From positions 110,407 to 174,406 of the forward strand of contig JAEYUW010000021.1 of NCBI GenBank assembly GCA_023432225.1: a stretch of 64,000 nt of DNA. The letters run 5' to 3'. This document shows, one piece after another, positions 60,208 to 64,000 of this stretch. This DNA comes from Verrucomicrobiota bacterium (GTDB lineage: Bacteria; Verrucomicrobiota; Verrucomicrobiia; Opitutales; Opitutaceae). A program made the position numbers and the translations under genes. Within the stretch, counting starts at the first letter, position 1. Every line of letters starts with the position of its first letter. The notes under the pieces were generated by a model. That model saw only the letters and a program-made list of their open reading frames with translations. It did no database searches and had not been told where the DNA came from.

Positions 60208-60672
60208 ATGAGCTACCCGCCGAACCTGGCCGAGATCGTCGATTTCTTCGAGCACCTCTCCGACGAGGAGAAGCGCGAGAACCTGATCGCCTACGCGGAC
60301 AACGCGGCGGGTTGCGCGTTGAAGGCGGGCGAGGCGTTCGATCTCGAGGATACGCGCAAGGACGAGGAGTGCACCGACACCGTGGGTGTGTTTCTGCGCG
60401 TCGAACCGGGAACGCGGGCGATGCATTTTCGCATCAATCTCGGGCCGCACGTGCAGACGCTCACGCGCGCGATGACGGCGATCCTGTGCAAGGGGCTCGA
60501 TGGGGCGACGCCCGAGGGGGTGCTCGACGTGCCGCAGGATTTCGTGCCGAAGATCGTCGGCGGCCAGCTCGTGCGGCTGCGCAGCCAGACGGTGTATTAC
60601 ATCCTCACGCGGATGAAGAGCGCGGCGAAAGTGTGGCTCAACCGCGAACGGGCGGCGACAGCCGCCGGCTGA
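60208..60672 (+). CDS. sufE: SufE-like sulfur acceptor protein
   Basis: A 154-aa protein of the SufE/NifU-C fold: LAEIVDFFEHLSDEEKRENL at the start, then DEEC55TDTVGVFL, where the Cys corresponds to the sulfur-accepting Cys51 of E. coli SufE, and LCKGLDGATPEGVLDVPQDF. SufE receives persulfide from SufS and passes it to SufB. No sufS is seen in the window. It is 149 bp downstream of the rhodanese gene on the same strand. Confidence 0.9.
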   Translation: MSYPPNLAEIVDFFEHLSDEEKRENLIAYADNAAGCALKAGEAFDLEDTRKDEECTDTVGVFLRVEPGTRAMHFRINLGPHVQTLTRAMTAILCKGLDGATPEGVLDVPQDFVPKIVGGQLVRLRSQTVYYILTRMKSAAKVWLNRERAATAAG

Positions 60673-60701
60673 GGCGCGCGCTCGCTCCCGGTGGAGCGGC
60701 A

Positions 60702-60797
60702 GATGGAGCCGCGGTGCCCCCGCCGCGCCCGAAATGATCGCCGGAGTCCGTCGCTACGGAATCTCGGGGGGCGCGGCGAGGGCGCCGCGGCTCCATC
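60702..60797. repeat. Long inverted repeat before tRNA-Leu (MITE-like)
   Basis: GATGGAGCCGCGGTGCCC plus CCGCCGCGCCC on the left is inverse-complementary to GGGCGCGGCGAGGGCGCCGC plus GGCTCCATC on the right: 29-bp arms with two mismatches and a 38-bp centre. Confidence 0.7.
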
Positions 60798-60859
60798 GCG
60801 CGGCGAGCTTTCGCTTGCGTGAAGGCGGAGCGGGTCGGCAAGCTTTGCGTCACGTCGGC

Positions 60860-60943
60860 GCCCGGGTGGTGGAATGGCAGACACGAAGGTCTTAGAAGCC
60901 TTTGCCGCAAGGTGTGCAGGTTCGAGTCCTGTCCCGGGCACCA
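60860..60943 (+). tRNA. tRNA-Leu(TAG)
   Basis: Acceptor GCCCGGG pairs with CCCGGGC. Anticodon stem AAGGT/GCCTT has loop CTTAGAA, giving anticodon TAG. A long variable arm (TTGCCGCAAG) is typical of class II tRNAs. T arm TGCAGGTTCGAGTCCTG. Discriminator A and CCA are encoded; length 84. Confidence 0.96.
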
Positions 60944-61013
60944 TGCGCACGGAGCTTTGTTGGTTTGCCTGCCGGCCTGACATGCCTACACCAAGCGCCA
61001 GGCTGACCCCGCC

Positions 61014-62165
61014 ATGAACGTTCCCTCCCTCGAAGCTCCTGCGTTGCATGCGCCTTTGCTGCGGTTGCTCGAGGCCGACAGCTTCGATGGATTCTGGCAG
61101 GCGACGCGCGCGGTGTTCCAGGCGGCGCTGCCGGCGGACACGGTCACCGTTTACCTCAACTATTTCGACTTCGCGAAATCGTGGAAGGCCTCCGCGCTGT
61201 TCGCCACCGCCGAGGCGGTGAAGTCGGCGGACTGGCACGACGAGCGGCGACGGGTCGAGGTCACCGCGCCGTTTCTCACCGATCATCCGGGCGTGCGGCT
61301 TTACCGGCTCTCCGATCTCTTCCCGACGCGAAAGGCGTTTCAGGAGTCGCCGCTCTATCGGTCCTTCATGCGGCCCTACGGCTGGCAGGATTCGGTCGGG
61401 CTCGTTTACCGGCGGGGCGCGGCGGTGAACTCGGTGATCTCGCTGCGGCGTCCGGCGGAGCGCGGCGCCTACCGGGCGGACGAACTCCAGCTTCTCCGCC
61501 AACTCCACCCGCATTTCGAAACCGTCATCAGCCGGCTCACGCGGATGCACGAGGCGCGCGCGAAACTGGACTGGTTCGAAAATTTCAACGAGCACCTGCC
61601 GTTCGCCCTGCTGCAACTCGACTGGGATCTCGCGCTCAACTACGCGAACCGCGAGGCGATGAACCAATGCTGCGCATGGAACTTCGGTCCGCAGCGACTC
61701 AAACTCTATCGCGCGAAATCCGTTTTCCGGATACCCGAACCGCTGCTGTCCGCCTGCCGCGAATTGCAGCGGCGCTGGCTGCAGGCGACGCGCGCGCCAG
61801 CCGAGGCCGACACGGGCGGTGGGCTCTCCCTGCAGATCGCGCATCCGGAGCATCCGGCGTTGCGTGCGACGGTGACGCTGCAGCCCAACGACCAGACGCC
61901 GGCGACGCGACCGGTGTTCACGATCTGGTTCAGCGGGGCGAGCGAAGCGGATGCGGTTCGTCCGCAATTGTCCGCGCTGCCGGCCGCGAGCCGGTTGACG
62001 GCGGCGGAGCGCGAACTGGCGGACCTCATCGGCTCGGGTTGCAGCAATGAGGAAGCGGCGACGCGACTCGGCAAAAGCCGCAAGACCGTCGCGGGCCAGC
62101 TCACGTCGATCTACAAAAAGCTCGGCGTGGCGGGTCGCGCGCGTCTGATCGCGGCGCTGCGCTGA
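61014..62165 (+). CDS. LuxR-family transcriptional regulator with N-terminal sensory domain
   Basis: A 383-aa protein. Residues 1-250 are a PAS/GAF-like sensory region (WQATRAVFQAALPADTVTVY, QESPLYRSFMRPYGWQDSVG) with no recognised ligand site. Residues about 320-383 form a LuxR-type helix-turn-helix (LTAAERELADLIGSGCSNEE, then ATRLGKSRKTVAGQLTSIYK). It is not paired with a kinase. It sits between tRNA-Leu and the IS110 element. Targets are unknown. Confidence 0.85.
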   Translation: MNVPSLEAPALHAPLLRLLEADSFDGFWQATRAVFQAALPADTVTVYLNYFDFAKSWKASALFATAEAVKSADWHDERRRVEVTAPFLTDHPGVRLYRLSDLFPTRKAFQESPLYRSFMRPYGWQDSVGLVYRRGAAVNSVISLRRPAERGAYRADELQLLRQLHPHFETVISRLTRMHEARAKLDWFENFNEHLPFALLQLDWDLALNYANREAMNQCCAWNFGPQRLKLYRAKSVFRIPEPLLSACRELQRRWLQATRAPAEADTGGGLSLQIAHPEHPALRATVTLQPNDQTPATRPVFTIWFSGASEADAVRPQLSALPAASRLTAAERELADLIGSGCSNEEAATRLGKSRKTVAGQLTSIYKKLGVAGRARLIAALR

Positions 62166-62298
62166 GGGTCGCGCGGGGGGTTCTCGCGGATTGAAGGGTA
62201 GCAGCCTGCCCTCCTAACCCGCATAGATCACACTTCCTGGTGAACCCACTCCACCCTGAGGCTTGCCCTCAAACGATCCTGTCATTGCGAGAGCAGGA

Positions 62299-62525
62299 CC
62301 AAGCGGGGCTTGCGTGGTGGAGGCAATGAACAAGCTGGAGGCAGTCGAAGTGGTGTCGCGCAGTGTGACCGTGCTCTCTGTGGTGCTTCGTGCCCGCATG
62401 CGAGAATGGTTCCGCTGGCCGAGTGTGGTTGTTTGGTGCGTTCGGTCGCCAAGGCCGACAAGCCCGTTTAGCAGGTTTTCCTGTCCTTTGCTCCCAGCGG
62501 GCACGGCACCGGTTCGATCCCACCC
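62299..62525 (+). ncRNA. Candidate bridge RNA region of the IS110 left end
   Basis: This 227-nt non-coding segment precedes the transposase gene, where IS621-type IS110 elements encode their bridge RNA. A nested stem can form near 62480-62515 (GCCCG...CGGGC enclosing AGCAGG...CCTTTGCT). TGCGAGA at 62399-62405 repeats the target flank immediately 5' of the junction, as a target-binding guide would. The transcript and its loops are not verified. Confidence 0.45.
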
Positions 62526-63863
62526 ATGCTCCCTACCCTCCATCCTCACGCTGCTGGCATCGATGCGGGCAGCACCCACTTCTTCGTGGCGGTGCCCGAT
62601 GGCACGGTCACCTCTTTCGAGAGTTTCACCGCGGATCTCTACCGGTTGCGCGATCACTTGCAGGCCCACCAAGTCACCACTGCGGCGATGGAGGCGACCG
62701 GCGTTTACTGGCTGGCGCTGCACGAAGTGCTCGAAGCGGCGGGGATCGAGGTGTGCGTGGTCAACGGTGCGCACGTCAAAAACGTGCCCGGCCGCAAGTC
62801 CGACGTGCAGGACTGCCAGTGGCTGCAACAATTGCACGCCCATGGGCTTTTGCGCAAAAGCTTCGTCCCGCCGGAGCAGATCCGCGCGCTGCGCAGTTAT
62901 ACCCGACTGCGCGACGATCACATCCGCACCGGCGCGATGTATGTCCACCTGATGCAAAAAGCGCTCGATCAGCTCAACGTGAAGCTGCACACCGTCATCA
63001 GCCAGATCACCGGCGTCTCGGGCCTGGCCGTGGTGCGCGCGATCCTGCAGGGCGAGCGTGAGGTGGCGCGATTGGCCGACCTGTGCGACGAACGCATCCT
63101 GAAGAAAAAGCGCGCCGAGGTGGAGCGCTCGCTGCACGGGCTGTGGAAGCAGGAGCATCTGTTTGCCTTGAAGCAGGCGCTCGGGGGCTGGGAGTTTTGC
63201 CAGGCCCAGGTGGCCGAATGCGATGCGGCCATCACCACGCAGCTGGGTGCGCTGACGCGCGATTTGCCGCCGCCGCCCGAACCGCCGACGGACCGCGGCG
63301 CGGCGCCGAAGAAGAAAAATCATGCGCGTCATCATGTGCCGCAAGTGCCCGGTTTGCACGAGAGCCTCCTGACGCTCAGCGGCGGGCGCGATGCCGCGCA
63401 ACTGCCTGGTTTCACGCCGGGCAACTGGCTGAAGCTGCTCAGCGAAGTCGGCCCCGACGTGTCGCGCTGGCCCAACGAGAAGGCGTTCTGCGCCTGGCTC
63501 TGCCTGGCGCCAGGGAAAAACCAATCCGGTAAAACCAAACGGCGCGCTCGGCGACGGGGCAAGACGACTGCCGGCCAGATTTTCCGGCTCGCCGCGCACA
63601 GCATCGCGAAGAGCAAGTATCAGGCGCTGGGAGGATTTTACCGCCGGCTGAAAGCTCGCACGAGCGCGGCGGTGGCCAATGTAGCGACGGCCCGCAAGCT
63701 GGCGGCGTTGTTCTACCGCGCGATGTCCGAAGGCCCGGCGTATGTCGAGCGCGGCCTCGCGGCCTACGAAGCGAGCTACCGCAAGCACCAGGAGCGCTTC
63801 CTGCACAAACGCGCCGCCCAACTCGGCTTCACTCTGGTCCCCGCCGAAGCTCAAACTACATGA
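62526..63863 (+). CDS. IS110-family transposase
   Basis: A 445-aa protein. The N-terminal DEDD RuvC-like domain has AGIDAGSTHFFVAVPD, MEATGVYWLALHEVLEAAGI, NGAHVKNVPGRKSDVQDCQW and IRALRSYTRLRDDHI. The C-terminal transposase_20 domain shows LPGFTPGNWLKLLSEVG and GKTTAGQIFRLAAHSIAKSK. It appears intact with no frameshift, so the element may be active. By knowledge of the family, recombination is guided by a bridge RNA from the left end and uses a serine in the C-terminal domain. Confidence 0.95.
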   Translation: MLPTLHPHAAGIDAGSTHFFVAVPDGTVTSFESFTADLYRLRDHLQAHQVTTAAMEATGVYWLALHEVLEAAGIEVCVVNGAHVKNVPGRKSDVQDCQWLQQLHAHGLLRKSFVPPEQIRALRSYTRLRDDHIRTGAMYVHLMQKALDQLNVKLHTVISQITGVSGLAVVRAILQGEREVARLADLCDERILKKKRAEVERSLHGLWKQEHLFALKQALGGWEFCQAQVAECDAAITTQLGALTRDLPPPPEPPTDRGAAPKKKNHARHHVPQVPGLHESLLTLSGGRDAAQLPGFTPGNWLKLLSEVGPDVSRWPNEKAFCAWLCLAPGKNQSGKTKRRARRRGKTTAGQIFRLAAHSIAKSKYQALGGFYRRLKARTSAAVANVATARKLAALFYRAMSEGPAYVERGLAAYEASYRKHQERFLHKRAAQLGFTLVPAEAQTT

Positions 63864-63870
63864 GTTCATT

Positions 63871-63967
63871 AGCAGGAGGCCCGCTCTGCGGGACGACGAC
63901 GCAATCCAGCTGGATCGCCACGGCGCGCTTCGCGCACCTCGCGATGACAGTCTATTCCCAAACACTC
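63871..63967. repeat. Right half of the repeat split by IS110
   Basis: From AGCAGGA onward the sequence is the inverse of 57789-57882: CCCGCTCTGCGGGACGACGA, CAATCCAGCTGGATCGCCAC, GCGATGACAGTCTATTCCCA and AACACTCC. The last 33 bp of the window show no recognisable gene. Confidence 0.8.
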
Positions 63968-64000
63968 CCTAGCGGGTTGACGATGAGGAGTCTGAAAGTG

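Larger units (their letters stand above)
62292..63877 (+). mobile_element. IS110-family insertion sequence in a dispersed repeat
   Basis: Boundaries are inferred by comparison with the uninterrupted repeat at 57789-57909. The left flank ends TGTCATTGCGAGAGCAGGA, the right flank begins AGCAGGAGGCCCGCTCTGCG, and joined they recreate the repeat with one AGCAGGA. AGCAGGA is present at both junctions (62292-62298, 63871-63877). Content is about 227 bp non-coding left end, one transposase gene and a very short right end (about 14 bp after the stop). Long 5' and short 3' non-coding ends are normal for IS110. No terminal inverted repeats are evident. Confidence 0.82.

Overview
The window is a chromosomal stretch of a GC-rich Gram-negative bacterium. 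The gene families suggest the Opitutales/Opitutaceae part of Verrucomicrobiota: a PEP-CTERM protein, several outer-membrane receptors, an opgG/opgH pair, DUF3568, DUF481 and TIGR02466 proteins, and a fur-sufC-sufB-sufD cluster with sufT. This placement is inference; no rRNA is present. Most of the window is ordinary chromosome. It also carries one IS110-type insertion and many short extragenic hairpins.

Layout. 1-5 kb: partial ada (minus), cytidine deaminase, a P-loop protein, chorismate synthase, an NADPH-dependent FMN reductase, tRNA-Arg(CCT), rpsR and sua5/tsaC. 5.9-11.7 kb: an exopolysaccharide export unit (Wzc-type tyrosine autokinase, Wza-type SLBB protein, outer-membrane barrel) with a divergent TPR protein. 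11.8-19.9 kb: hisC, a degenerate alpha/beta hydrolase fused to a second domain, a HAD phosphatase, a DEVD-box RNA helicase, a LolA-like protein coupled to an S41 protease, and a DUF3568 lipoprotein. 20-28 kb: a very large hybrid sensor kinase with a ThiY/NMT1-like sensor, then GNAT, PhzF, EamA, an RluE-type pseudouridine synthase and ChrA. 28.1-35.7 kb: a six-gene plus-strand copper-related locus (CxxC protein, OprC-type TonB receptor, lipoprotein cytochrome c, second TonB receptor, CTCC beta-propeller, CusF-like protein). 35.7-46.3 kb: thpR, a DUF481 protein, a 2OG oxygenase, trxB with vanY, a membrane dipeptidase and opgH. 46.3-48.4 kb: a small membrane protein and opgG. 48.6-60.7 kb: a Fur/PerR-like regulator and a scattered Fe-S assembly set (sufC, sufB, sufD, sufT, sufE). 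It is interrupted by a two-component system, a PEP-CTERM protein, a phosphatidylserine decarboxylase and a rhodanese. No sufS is visible. 60.8-64 kb: tRNA-Leu(TAG), a LuxR-type regulator and an IS110 element that has inserted into a dispersed repeat.

Non-coding structure is the most distinctive part. (1) Many hairpins begin with GTAG, the hallmark of REP elements mobilised by RAYT transposases. The TAG of that tetranucleotide is the stop codon of at least four genes here. (2) A separate set of perfect palindromes is centred on TATTA. It occurs as spaced pairs in two divergent promoter regions, at the stop codon of the pseudouridine synthase gene and in the linker of chrA. (3) Long hairpins of the CACAGAG type lie between sufC/sufB and sufB/sufD. 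(4) The IS110 element disrupts one copy of a repeat whose uninterrupted copy is at 57789-57909. Its 227-nt 5' non-coding end is where a bridge RNA would be expected.
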